Below are positions 6,397 to 12,853 of a DNA stretch of 26,172 nucleotides, piece by piece. Within the stretch, counting starts at the first letter, position 1, and each line of letters opens with the position of its first letter. Origin of the DNA: a virus; IMG/VR virus record IMGVR_UViG_3300037504_000492, positions 1 to 26,172 of that record. One strand, written 5' to 3'. Below the pieces are notes generated by a model, which did not search any database, was not told the DNA's origin, and saw only the letters and a program-made list of their open reading frames with translations. The position numbers were made by a program, and so were the translations under genes.

Positions 6397-7013
6397 TAAA
6401 ACTCAAAAGTTTGCCTGTATCTTACTTCACTGTCTCCATTCTTTCTCCCATCACCTCTCAAAGACATTATAAGTTCTTTAACAAGGTCTTTGTTTGCTCT
6501 TGTATCTCTCATTGCTCTATGTGCATCTACTAATTCAATACCTGCATTATCACAACATGTCGAAAGTTTATAATCAGTGGATTCTTGCCACTTCATTCTA
6601 CCCCACCACATTGTGTCTATAAAAAAATCCGAAACCTGACCATAAAAATTGCTCTTATGAAATTTAAAAAACTCTTCCATAAAAAGATTATCAGATTTAA
6701 CAATATTATGTCCAGACAATATTGGCTTATTTCTACCCTTTTTATATTTTTTAAAGATTGATTCAATATCTTTAACAACTTCTTTTGAATCTTTACCTTT
6801 ATTAATCTTATCTAATGTAAGCCCATTAACAACCAATGCCCCTTCTGTAATCTTATAATTTTCAGAATATGGGACGATTAAATTATCATACTCTTCAATT
6901 TCATTTAAATCATTATCAAGAACAATCATTGCTATCTCTACAACAGCATGATCCGTTGACTTCAAACCTCCGGTTTCTATATCATAAACAATAAAATTAT
7001 AATCTGCCTTCAT
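6396..7013 (-). CDS. DnaQ-like 3'-5' exonuclease (DEDDh)
   Basis: A 205-aa exonuclease of the DNA polymerase III epsilon/exonuclease I type. The catalytic residues are all visible: Asp11 and Glu13 in YDIETGG, Asp108 in the GHNIVKSDNLF motif, and His165/Asp170 in DAHRAMRD. The family removes 3' nucleotides from DNA. Here it may proofread or process phage DNA ends, since no polymerase is in the window. It overlaps TerL by one base and follows a 71-aa gene by 3 nt, so these are cotranscribed. Confidence 0.92.
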   Translation of the reverse strand: MKADYNFIVYDIETGGLKSTDHAVVEIAMIVLDNDLNEIEEYDNLIVPYSENYKITEGALVVNGLTLDKINKGKDSKEVVKDIESIFKKYKKGRNKPILSGHNIVKSDNLFMEEFFKFHKSNFYGQVSDFFIDTMWWGRMKWQESTDYKLSTCCDNAGIELVDAHRAMRDTRANKDLVKELIMSLRGDGRKNGDSEVRYRQTFEF

Positions 7014-7016
7014 TTT

Positions 7017-7232
7017 TTAATCTTCTTTAATGATATTATAAAGATTCACGCTTGTTATCTCTTTTACTTTTTCAATCCTGTACTTTCCTAAATATTTAGG
7101 TAACCTTTTTTGTTGATAAACATATAATTGTACGTTAGCGTAAGTGAAATCCCCTCCTCCACGCTTACAAAAATTCTCATTCATAAAGTCTCTCATTGAT
7201 GAGAGATTTAAATTCTTTGCTATTATTTCCAT
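7017..7232 (-). CDS. Small basic protein, possible DNA-binding
   Basis: A 71-aa protein with no signal peptide or membrane segment. The central FTYANVQLYVYQQKRLPKYL stretch, with two predicted helices and basic residues, reads somewhat like a Cro-type helix-turn-helix, and the C-terminal ITSVNLYNIIKED could be a final helix. It lies 3 nt before the exonuclease gene and 4 nt after the 187-aa gene. I treat the DNA-binding idea as weak. Confidence 0.65.
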   Translation of the reverse strand: MEIIAKNLNLSSMRDFMNENFCKRGGGDFTYANVQLYVYQQKRLPKYLGKYRIEKVKEITSVNLYNIIKED

Positions 7233-7236
7233 ATTA

Positions 7237-7800
7237 TTAATTTATATTTGTATCTATTATTTTAATATTATTCTTATTACGTAAAACGTTTTCAATCATA
7301 CTAAACTGTTCATCTCTTTCTTCTTCATTGTAATATATGAAAGTTTCGTTACTATACAACGGGATATTTTTTGTTATATCTTCATCTACTTTGTTTATAA
7401 TAATACAATAAGATTGTTGTTGCTCTTTTTTATCCCATCTATCAAATTTACCAAAATTATACAAAAACTTTAAAATAAAATAGCTATTTTCTATTTTTAT
7501 ATATTCAGTCTCCTTTTCTGATATATTTTTATTAATACTTTTTTCATTTTCTTCATCCTCTCCCTTATTTTTATTAAAATTAGTATTCCACTCCAAAATA
7601 CTTTCTTCTATATCTTTATCTGCATAATATTTATAATTATCTAAAATAGCAACTAAATCATTAATTTTTAATTTTTTCAATGATTCTCTAATTTCTTTAA
7701 AAATATTAGCGTCTTCTTTAGATATAGGAGATATTCTATATTCTTTCTTTATTAAAGAATTATATATATCTACCGCTTTTTGTACGTGTTTTTTTAACAT
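7237..7800 (-). CDS. Hypothetical charged protein
   Basis: A 187-aa protein rich in Lys, Glu, Asn and Ile. The start at 7800 (MLKKHVQKAV) is chosen because it lies 2 nt after the stop of the membrane-protein gene; the frame is open for 36 further codons upstream, but that extension only shadows the end of that gene. Residues about 1-70 look helical. A low-complexity acidic and Asn/Lys-rich linker (about 72-95) follows, then a mixed alpha/beta C-terminal part with KFLYNFGKFDRW. No family recognised. Confidence 0.65.
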   Translation of the reverse strand: MLKKHVQKAVDIYNSLIKKEYRISPISKEDANIFKEIRESLKKLKINDLVAILDNYKYYADKDIEESILEWNTNFNKNKGEDEENEKSINKNISEKETEYIKIENSYFILKFLYNFGKFDRWDKKEQQQSYCIIINKVDEDITKNIPLYSNETFIYYNEEERDEQFSMIENVLRNKNNIKIIDTNIN

Positions 7801-7802
7801 TA

Positions 7803-8264
7803 TTAAAATAATTCTTTTAAGAATGAATTTATGTATATGAATACATATCCTGATAAATTTAACAAAATTATAAATACATAAAAACCAAATAACATTAATC
7901 CCCACCATTTAATAATTGCCCAATTATTAAATGATTCTAAAAACTTCTTCTTTACTCCCATAATTCTATCTATTATTATGTCATAAAATAAAGAACCTAA
8001 TAAGGCAACATAAACAAGATACATAATTTTATCATAAGTCACAAAAGGAAAATGTATCGGAACAAATAATAAATAAGCTAATAATATTCCAACATTAAAC
8101 CTCATCCAAAATCCATACCTATGATGCAATACAGAATATCTTTCAGATTCTTCTTGAGATGTATTTCTATATAAACCCCACATAATAAAATGCCCCTCTT
8201 TTAGTCCTACAAATATAAATAAAGTTGTTGTCAAAAAATAAAGTCCCAATAATTCTAAGTTCAT
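7803..8264 (-). CDS. Four-helix integral membrane protein
   Basis: A 153-aa protein with about four hydrophobic segments, near residues 4-21, 56-75, 80-97 and 118-146. A charged loop lies between the first two (RNTSQEESERYSVLHHRYG). It would sit in the host inner membrane. It is larger than most holins, has no charged holin tail, and no lysis gene adjoins it, so I do not call it a holin. The next gene starts 2 nt after its stop. A role in membrane-level exclusion is possible but unsupported. Confidence 0.7.
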   Translation of the reverse strand: MNLELLGLYFLTTTLFIFVGLKEGHFIMWGLYRNTSQEESERYSVLHHRYGFWMRFNVGILLAYLLFVPIHFPFVTYDKIMYLVYVALLGSLFYDIIIDRIMGVKKKFLESFNNWAIIKWWGLMLFGFYVFIILLNLSGYVFIYINSFLKELF

Positions 8265-8380
8265 AATTTTTAGTTTTTAAAGTTTAATAATTGTTTTAAA
8301 ATTTGCTAAAGTTGATTTGTGTTTTACATTCATATTCAAATGTTTACATTGTTGGTTTTATATATAATAGTTAGGTACAA

Positions 8381-8608
8381 TTAAATGTAACCTTTATTAT
8401 CTTCTTCCCATTCCGCTTTGCTTATCTCTTTTAATTCTTTTCTATGTAGCTGCGGATGACCTAAGCCCCAACACCAGCTAAGTAACTTACCTTCTTTGTA
8501 TCTCCATTCTACACTCCAATCCCCTGCGTCTCGGTAGTAATACTTTTCATTGTTTTCTAATCGCAAAGCTATACTCCCCATTCTTACATATTTTGGCGGT
8601 TTTTCCAT
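8381..8608 (-). CDS. Small hypothetical protein, Trp-rich
   Basis: A 75-aa protein. I chose ATG at 8608 (MEKPPKYVRM); a TTG two codons upstream is possible. It is rich in Trp, Tyr and Lys, with a DWSVEWRYKEGKLLSWCWG core that reads as beta strands. No family recognised. A 116-nt gap without a clear gene separates it from the membrane-protein gene. Confidence 0.6.
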   Translation of the reverse strand: MEKPPKYVRMGSIALRLENNEKYYYRDAGDWSVEWRYKEGKLLSWCWGLGHPQLHRKELKEISKAEWEEDNKGYI

Positions 8609-8657
8609 AATCAATAATTTAGTGTTTTTAATTTTATGTTATATTCTTTCAAATATC

Positions 8658-8825
8658 TTATTCTTTGTGGTTGTATATTAACTGCATCACCCAAGCATCT
8701 TCAAACTCATACATTCCACAAGTGTCACACGCTTCATCCATTGTATCATAATAAATAATTTCACCTTCTTTATTTTTCATAAAATCCATATTCCGAATAT
8801 CTATAATTACATATTTTCCTACCAT
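8658..8825 (-). CDS. Small conserved-type phage protein (55 aa)
   Basis: The frame runs from ATG at 8825 to TAA at 8658 and reads MVGKYVIIDIRNMDF at the start and YNHKE at the end. The composition is protein-like: strand-forming KYVIIDI, then an acidic CDTCGMYEFEDAW stretch with a CxxC-like pair. I believe similar short proteins occur in other Bacteroidetes phages, but I cannot name a family. It lies between the methyltransferase gene and the 75-aa gene in the same direction. Confidence 0.6.
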   Translation of the reverse strand: MVGKYVIIDIRNMDFMKNKEGEIIYYDTMDEACDTCGMYEFEDAWVMQLIYNHKE

Positions 8826-8933
8826 AAGTTATCATTTTTAAAATTATTTCGTTTGCTATTTTGATAATTTCGTTTTTCATATCTTTTACTATGTTTATTA
8901 TTTACGTTAACTACAAGTGCTACATTCGTTCAC

Positions 8934-9764
8934 TTAATCAGCTTTTGTGGGTTCATCCATAAAAGAAAAAAGCCCTCGCTCTTTTGCCTTTTCAAGGCAA
9001 TTGGGGTTAATATCGCAACCAATAAAACTTCTGTTTAAATTTTTACAAGCGTGTGCAGTTGTAAATGCTCCAGCGTAAAAATCAGCAACTAAATCACCTT
9101 CATGACTACTTGTTTTTATTATCCTCTCAATAAGTTTTACAGGTTTCTTAGTATCGTACTTATAGTTTTTACTTTCACTCTGTAATGAATTTAAAAACTT
9201 AATATCCTCCCATACATCTCTTACCCTAACATCTCTGTAATACCCAAGTTCATCTTGTTTTACATCCATAAATTTCTTTTCAAATCGCACTCTTTCAAAC
9301 TCATTATTAAAAGTAAATTCATTAGTCTTGGTATAAAACAAAATATTATCGTGCTGTTTAATGTATGTTTTACCTAAACCCTGTGAACGATAACCCCAAA
9401 TTATTTCATTTCTAAAATTATCATAACCAAAAACGTCATCCATTATACACCTAATCCAGTGGTTAATTCGCCAATCCATCTGTAAATAAATACTCCCTGT
9501 GTCTTTTAAAATACGGTACATTTCTTTAATTCTTGGTATATAATGTTTTTCTATTACTTCACGTTCAGGCTTTAAATCTTGGTAGTCTTTAAATTTTCTA
9601 CCAGTTCCGTAAAGTATATCGCAATAAATTAAATCAACCGTATTATCTTGCATTTCTGCCATTAATTCAAGGTTGTCGCAAATTCTCATATCTAAAAATT
9701 GCCTTCCCCTTTTTTCTTTTACTATCATTCGTTCATTTATTAAAGTTTGTACTAAATTGTCCAC
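8934..9764 (-). CDS. DNA methyltransferase (N4-cytosine/N6-adenine type, beta-class order)
   Basis: A protein of up to 276 aa that would methylate a base in phage or host DNA using S-adenosylmethionine. Motif order is beta class. Motif IV comes first: LIYCDILYGTG with DILY at 49-52 in place of the usual DPPY. A central target-recognition region follows, then a motif X-like KPVKLIERII at 207-216 and the AdoMet-binding motif I, DFYAGAFTTAHA, at 228-239. FIGCDINPN (248-255) ends the fold. The longest reading starts at GTG 9764; ATG at 9728 (codon 13) is an equally good start and leaves all motifs intact. No cognate restriction enzyme is adjacent, so it is an orphan enzyme, probably for protection against host restriction. 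Confidence 0.9.
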   Translation of the reverse strand: MDNLVQTLINERMIVKEKRGRQFLDMRICDNLELMAEMQDNTVDLIYCDILYGTGRKFKDYQDLKPEREVIEKHYIPRIKEMYRILKDTGSIYLQMDWRINHWIRCIMDDVFGYDNFRNEIIWGYRSQGLGKTYIKQHDNILFYTKTNEFTFNNEFERVRFEKKFMDVKQDELGYYRDVRVRDVWEDIKFLNSLQSESKNYKYDTKKPVKLIERIIKTSSHEGDLVADFYAGAFTTAHACKNLNRSFIGCDINPNCLEKAKERGLFSFMDEPTKAD

Positions 9765-9795
9765 ACCACATCTAATTATTCTATATAATTCTTCT

Positions 9796-10275
9796 TTATA
9801 TTATCAAGTTTTCAGAATTGTTTCTTAATACTACAATCAAATCTTTATTTTTTTGAAATATCTTCATATTTTCTCTGTCTCCAAAATCCCATCTTTGATG
9901 GCAGCTAAAACACAATCTTTCTCCATTAGCTTTGTGCCATCTATATTTAGGATATGCTCCTTTTGAGTAGATGTGTGAATATTGCCATTTATTTAATATT
10001 TTTCCGTTTTCTCTAAACTTCTTATTTAAAGGTTTACCACATTCATTACATTTGTTCGGCAAAATATCGTGTAAATATTTATACCATCTTTCATCTCTTT
10101 TTTTTCTTTCTAAGGCTTTTTCAAAATTATTACTACACCTTTCTCTGTAAACATCTGCCTTACTTTTTCCTTCGTGATTTCTTTTAAACACGCAGTCAGA
10201 ACAAAGATGTTTATTTTTATTTTGAATAAAAAAAGACTTCTTACAATCTTTACAAGGAATATCTGACTTAAACAT
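9796..10275 (-). CDS. HNH/NinG-like zinc endonuclease
   Basis: A 159-aa protein with two zinc-binding regions. The N-terminal one has C8-x2-C11 and C25-x2-C28. The second has C76-x2-C79 (CNECG), then a SHIYSKGAYPKYRW block with His101, then Asn117 and C122-x2-C125-H126. The block order (CxxC, H, RW, N, CxxC) resembles lambda NinG/Rap and other HNH nucleases. Possible roles are recombination-linked cleavage, as with Rap, or a free-standing homing nuclease. It lies 31 nt before the methyltransferase gene. Confidence 0.75.
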   Translation of the reverse strand: MFKSDIPCKDCKKSFFIQNKNKHLCSDCVFKRNHEGKSKADVYRERCSNNFEKALERKKRDERWYKYLHDILPNKCNECGKPLNKKFRENGKILNKWQYSHIYSKGAYPKYRWHKANGERLCFSCHQRWDFGDRENMKIFQKNKDLIVVLRNNSENLII

Positions 10276-10277
10276 AT

Positions 10278-10490
10278 TTAATTTAAATTTACAGAATCAC
10301 AAATCTCTACACACCCACGAATTATTGACATGTGTTGATCTTTATAATTATCTTGTAATTTAAAATTGTTACAATATTTATAAGAATTACAATCACACAA
10401 ATGACAATGTAAATTAAGCAAAGAAAAATTATTGCAAAATATTTCCATTTTTGAGGTCAATATTGACCCCTTTTTTAAATCTTTAGACAT
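10278..10490 (-). CDS. Small cysteine-rich protein
   Basis: A 70-aa protein with seven cysteines at residues 19, 29, 32, 34, 40, 60 and 64 and histidines at 28, 30 and 53, so it probably binds a metal ion. No signal peptide. Its start overlaps the end of the upstream 167-aa gene by 16 nt, and its stop is 2 nt from the HNH gene. No family recognised. A role together with the HNH enzyme is speculative. Confidence 0.6.
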   Translation of the reverse strand: MSKDLKKGSILTSKMEIFCNNFSLLNLHCHLCDCNSYKYCNNFKLQDNYKDQHMSIIRGCVEICDSVNLN

Positions 10491-10978
10491 ATATTTATAT
10501 ATTTACAATTGTTACATAATTCATTTACTTCAAAGATAAGCTCCCTACAATGCAAAAAACCCTTCTCTTCATTAAAAAACCTCTTCTTTTCTCTTCTTTC
10601 AAATTCCAAGCTACCATCTTTATTGTTTACAAGTCCAGGCAGTGGTTTTTTAATATTTAATTTATTTTCATATTGAGTATTAAAATATTTCCAGTTTTTA
10701 TTTTTATTATTCCATCTATCTAAAGCCTTCTTTCCGGTTATCCAATTTAATTGAACAACTCCCCTTCCAAACCTTGTTTTTTTATCTTTATAATACTCAA
10801 ATTGATAAATGATATAATCCCAAATAAAATCTTCATTAATACAATAGGATAATCTATTTATCCAATTTTCTACAAGTTTTACATTTTTACCTTCACATTG
10901 TATTGTATAATTCAACTTTCCGGTTGACTTTTGGTAAATTATATTGAAATATTCAATAAATGTTTCTATCAATATCAC
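10475..10978 (-). CDS. Hypothetical protein with a C-terminal Cys cluster
   Basis: A 167-aa protein. It starts at GTG (10978), which overlaps the TGA of the secreted-protein gene by 4 nt (GTGA), a translational-coupling layout. The middle is basic and aromatic (WNNKNKNWKYF). It ends with CNNCKYINIC, a C-x2-C-x5-C pattern that with C144 could bind zinc. No family recognised. Its coupling ties the secreted-protein cassette to the downstream block. Confidence 0.65.
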   Translation of the reverse strand: MILIETFIEYFNIIYQKSTGKLNYTIQCEGKNVKLVENWINRLSYCINEDFIWDYIIYQFEYYKDKKTRFGRGVVQLNWITGKKALDRWNNKNKNWKYFNTQYENKLNIKKPLPGLVNNKDGSLEFERREKKRFFNEEKGFLHCRELIFEVNELCNNCKYINICLKI

Positions 10979-11751
10979 TGTTTTATGTATTTATAATAAT
11001 ACCTTTTACCCTTGTAGGTTATAATACATATATTAACACCAAGAGGGTCTGAATGTATAAATATTCTATCATAATCTTTTAATGTATATATGTGTCTTCC
11101 AGATAAGCTGTATTTATCTATTCTTTCAACATTTACACCCATCATAACAAAATGTCCACTAACATATGGATTCAATTCATCATTAGCATTTACACTTTGT
11201 ATATAAGATTCAGAAGTGTCTGAATGTGTTGTGTCACTGTTAATAGTATCCCTTAAGCAAGTGTCTATTGTTTGTACTATATAATTATTAACAAATCTTT
11301 CGGCAATACAAGTATCTATAAATTGATAAACGGTATCTTTTACTATTACAGTGTCCTTTTCATAGGCAGCGTCTGTAATAGAGGATAGCTCAAAAATAAA
11401 ATCACAATCATACTGAGTTCCGTACATTACAACACTCACAACCCTTTTAGGAGACTGTAAATATTCAGTTTGCCCTTCATATCTGACAGATTTAACAGTA
11501 ACTTTTCTGTCTGCTGAATAATGAAGATAATTTATTTTCAATTTTGGTACAAATCCAGAAAACTGCTTAACGATAAAGTTAAACTGAATTGGTTTTTTAA
11601 AATAAATTGCACTTTGGGAAGAAAAATCTTTTATTAAAGAAGTGTCGAAACTTGGCACTTGAAAATGAATATATGCATAATATTCATACAATTCACATTT
11701 TGCGGTTTGTAAAGACATTACAAACAATGCTATTAAAGTTAATTTTTTCAT
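10975..11751 (-). CDS. Secreted protein with signal peptide and T9SS-like C-terminal sorting domain
   Basis: A 258-aa protein. The start is ATG 11751 (MKKLTLIALFVMSLQTAKC), placed after the shared leader; the frame is open 22 codons further upstream, but that would read through the hairpin. Residues 1-18 form a Sec signal peptide. Residues 20-125 look like a beta-rich domain. Residues 132-182 are an Asp/Thr/Val-rich linker with repeated DTV and DT units, typical of Bacteroidetes surface-protein stalks. Residues 205-258 resemble a type A type IX secretion sorting domain: a YSLSGRHIY strand, then PLGVNICIITYKGKR and a Lys-containing end (KYIKQ), matching the LxGR, GVYxxxI and terminal-Lys pattern. 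The product would be exported through the outer membrane in a T9SS host. That family match is from pattern memory. Confidence 0.85.
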   Translation of the reverse strand: MKKLTLIALFVMSLQTAKCELYEYYAYIHFQVPSFDTSLIKDFSSQSAIYFKKPIQFNFIVKQFSGFVPKLKINYLHYSADRKVTVKSVRYEGQTEYLQSPKRVVSVVMYGTQYDCDFIFELSSITDAAYEKDTVIVKDTVYQFIDTCIAERFVNNYIVQTIDTCLRDTINSDTTHSDTSESYIQSVNANDELNPYVSGHFVMMGVNVERIDKYSLSGRHIYTLKDYDRIFIHSDPLGVNICIITYKGKRYYYKYIKQ

Positions 11752-11779
11752 AATCTTGTGTTTTTGGTTAATTAATCTT
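11630..11779. repeat. Direct repeat S, right copy
   Basis: The counterpart of 1-150 with about two or three mismatches. It covers codons 1-40 of the secreted-protein gene and its leader, and ends where the hairpin begins. Confidence 0.95.
11752..11773 (-). promoter_or_regulatory. Shared A-rich translation leader, copy 4
   Basis: AACCAAAAACACAAGATT abuts the ATG at 11751, identical to the leader at 123-144. Confidence 0.6.
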
Positions 11780-11818
11780 GCGAAACCCCTACTCGCCGGA
11801 GCTTTCGGGGAACGCAAG
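11777..11818 (-). promoter_or_regulatory. 42-nt GC-rich hairpin, right copy
   Basis: CTTGCG (11813-11818, minus strand) pairs with CGCAAG (11777-11782), with inner CCCC (11807-11810) and GGGG (11786-11789) pairing and a small CTC/GAG stem in the loop. It differs from 770-811 at two positions. It lies between the stop at 11844 and the secreted-protein leader. The stem can extend outward by AATC/GATT with one bulge. No U-run follows on the minus strand. Confidence 0.7.
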
Positions 11819-11843
11819 GATTGTTTATCTTATTTAGCGTTAC

Positions 11844-12119
11844 TTATGCCAGACCATTGTTTTTAGCCCAAGCGTACCCTTCTGTTGTTAAAGCGCAAGT
11901 TTCATCTCCTTCACTTACATCACAACTACAAAATCCTTTCTTAACAAGACTACCCAATGCTCCTGCAAGTTGTTTGGTTTCATTGGTAACTGAGAATGCC
12001 CAAACCGACCAATTAACCATTTCCTCACCGCTTGCATCCATATACTCACTATCAATGATGTTCTGAATTACCTGTCTTTCAAGGTCTGTTACAAATTTTG
12101 TGTCTTTTAAGGTTTTCAT
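11844..12119 (-). CDS. Small probable winged-helix protein, cassette gene
   Basis: A 91-aa protein. The ATG at 12119 follows the shared leader and the promoter at 12165-12196. Residues about 46-90 read like a winged helix: a recognition-helix-like TKQLAGALGSLVKKGF, a two-stranded turn with acidic residues, then ALTTEGYAWAKNN, as in MarR-type folds where LT-x-x-G closes the wing. It could be a transcriptional regulator acting on the two identical promoters, or a small DNA-binding antirepressor. No signal peptide. It holds the slot that the unrelated 200-aa gene holds in the left cassette. Confidence 0.75.
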   Translation of the reverse strand: MKTLKDTKFVTDLERQVIQNIIDSEYMDASGEEMVNWSVWAFSVTNETKQLAGALGSLVKKGFCSCDVSEGDETCALTTEGYAWAKNNGLA

Positions 12120-12139
12120 AATTTTGTGTTTTTAGGTTT
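12120..12139 (-). promoter_or_regulatory. Shared leader, copy 5
   Basis: AACCTAAAAACACAAAATT abuts the ATG at 12119. It fixes the start of the winged-helix gene. Confidence 0.55.
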
Positions 12140-12164
12140 AAATAATATTAAATTAAATACAATA

Positions 12165-12196
12165 CAAATATAATACTTTTTTATATAAAAACAAAA
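12165..12196 (-). promoter_or_regulatory. Bacteroidetes-type promoter, right copy
   Basis: TTTTG (12192-12196), 19 nt, TATATTTG (12165-12172), identical in all key positions to the promoter at 1467-1498. Initiation is expected near 12158. It gives the accessory genes, and perhaps the downstream block, expression independent of the tail operon. Confidence 0.8.
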
Positions 12197-12204
12197 TATT
12201 TTTA

Positions 12205-12247
12205 CAATTATTTTTAAAAAAAATATAAAAAAGTTTATAAATTATTG
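12205..12247. promoter_or_regulatory. AT-rich inverted repeat upstream of the promoter, right copy
   Basis: The same imperfect dyad as at 1507-1549, between the end of the tail operon and the promoter. It could be an operator for a regulator such as the winged-helix protein, or a weak terminator of the tail transcript. Confidence 0.35.
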
Positions 12248-12274
12248 ATTGATAGTTAAATAAGGGTAAAAAAA

Positions 12275-12829
12275 TTAAGTCCAGGATATTACAATATCTA
12301 TACTATCCTGCTTGTCAAGTTGTTTTTGTGAATATATATCTCCGTCTTTTTCGACTAAATTATCATAATCATCATCTATAACGTCTTTTAATAATGTTCT
12401 TTTTATAAATAAACCTAAACTTGACCCGTTTGTTATATCTCCTAAATTAACTTTATTGCTTTCTCCGTCTGCTTCATAAAATGTTACTGAATAAGGTGCA
12501 GAATCATAATTATTCAACCTTTCAATGTAATACTCTCCGTCTGCATCTTGTGTAGGAGTTACTGCACCTATTTCTAATTTAGTATAACAATTTTCAGGAT
12601 AACTGAAATATAATTCTACATCACTTACATCACTCCCAGTGTCATTATTCAGAAATAAAGCTATGTAATGAGTTTTATCGTTCTGATAAGTATATGTAGA
12701 TATATCTCCAAAAAGATTATTCAATTGACTGTTTGGTACTCTTGTAGAAGATTTATATCCTCCTACACTATTTACTGTCTTTTTTTGCTCTTTATCTGTA
12801 CCTGCGCTTGTTGTATAATATAATTTCAT
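12275..12829 (-). CDS. Probable virion protein, last gene of the tail operon
   Basis: A 184-aa protein with no signal peptide or membrane segment. A GGYKSSTRVPNSQLNNLFGDI segment sits near the N-terminus (about residues 23-43). The rest is beta-rich with many Asp, Tyr and Ser, like small tail or fibre-associated proteins. It follows the tail fibre by 24 nt. I have the impression that similar proteins follow tail genes in other Bacteroidetes phages but cannot name a family. Confidence 0.7.
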   Translation of the reverse strand: MKLYYTTSAGTDKEQKKTVNSVGGYKSSTRVPNSQLNNLFGDISTYTYQNDKTHYIALFLNNDTGSDVSDVELYFSYPENCYTKLEIGAVTPTQDADGEYYIERLNNYDSAPYSVTFYEADGESNKVNLGDITNGSSLGLFIKRTLLKDVIDDDYDNLVEKDGDIYSQKQLDKQDSIDIVISWT

Positions 12830-12853
12830 GTTTTTATATATTTAAAATAATTA

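Larger units (their letters stand above)
12126..12265. repeat. Direct repeat P, right copy (promoter region)
   Basis: The counterpart of 1428-1567, the same length with only a few differences. It fills almost the whole gap between the last tail gene (stop at 12275) and the winged-helix gene. Confidence 0.95.

Noticed and set aside
7801-7908. N-terminal extension of the 187-aa protein
   Set aside because: It only re-reads the end of the membrane-protein gene in another frame; ATG at 7800 fits the 2-nt junction.
7803-8264. Holin
   Set aside because: Four membrane segments and no adjacent endolysin or spanin; not enough support.
8277-8333. 18-aa minus-strand frame before the membrane-protein gene
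   Set aside because: It lies after the 75-aa gene and is too short to separate from chance; no clear start context.
8770-8880. 36-aa minus-strand frame before the 55-aa gene
   Set aside because: Overlaps most of the start of the more convincing 55-aa frame and has unremarkable composition.
11752-11817. 22-residue N-terminal extension of the secreted protein
   Set aside because: It reads through the hairpin and would bury the signal peptide.
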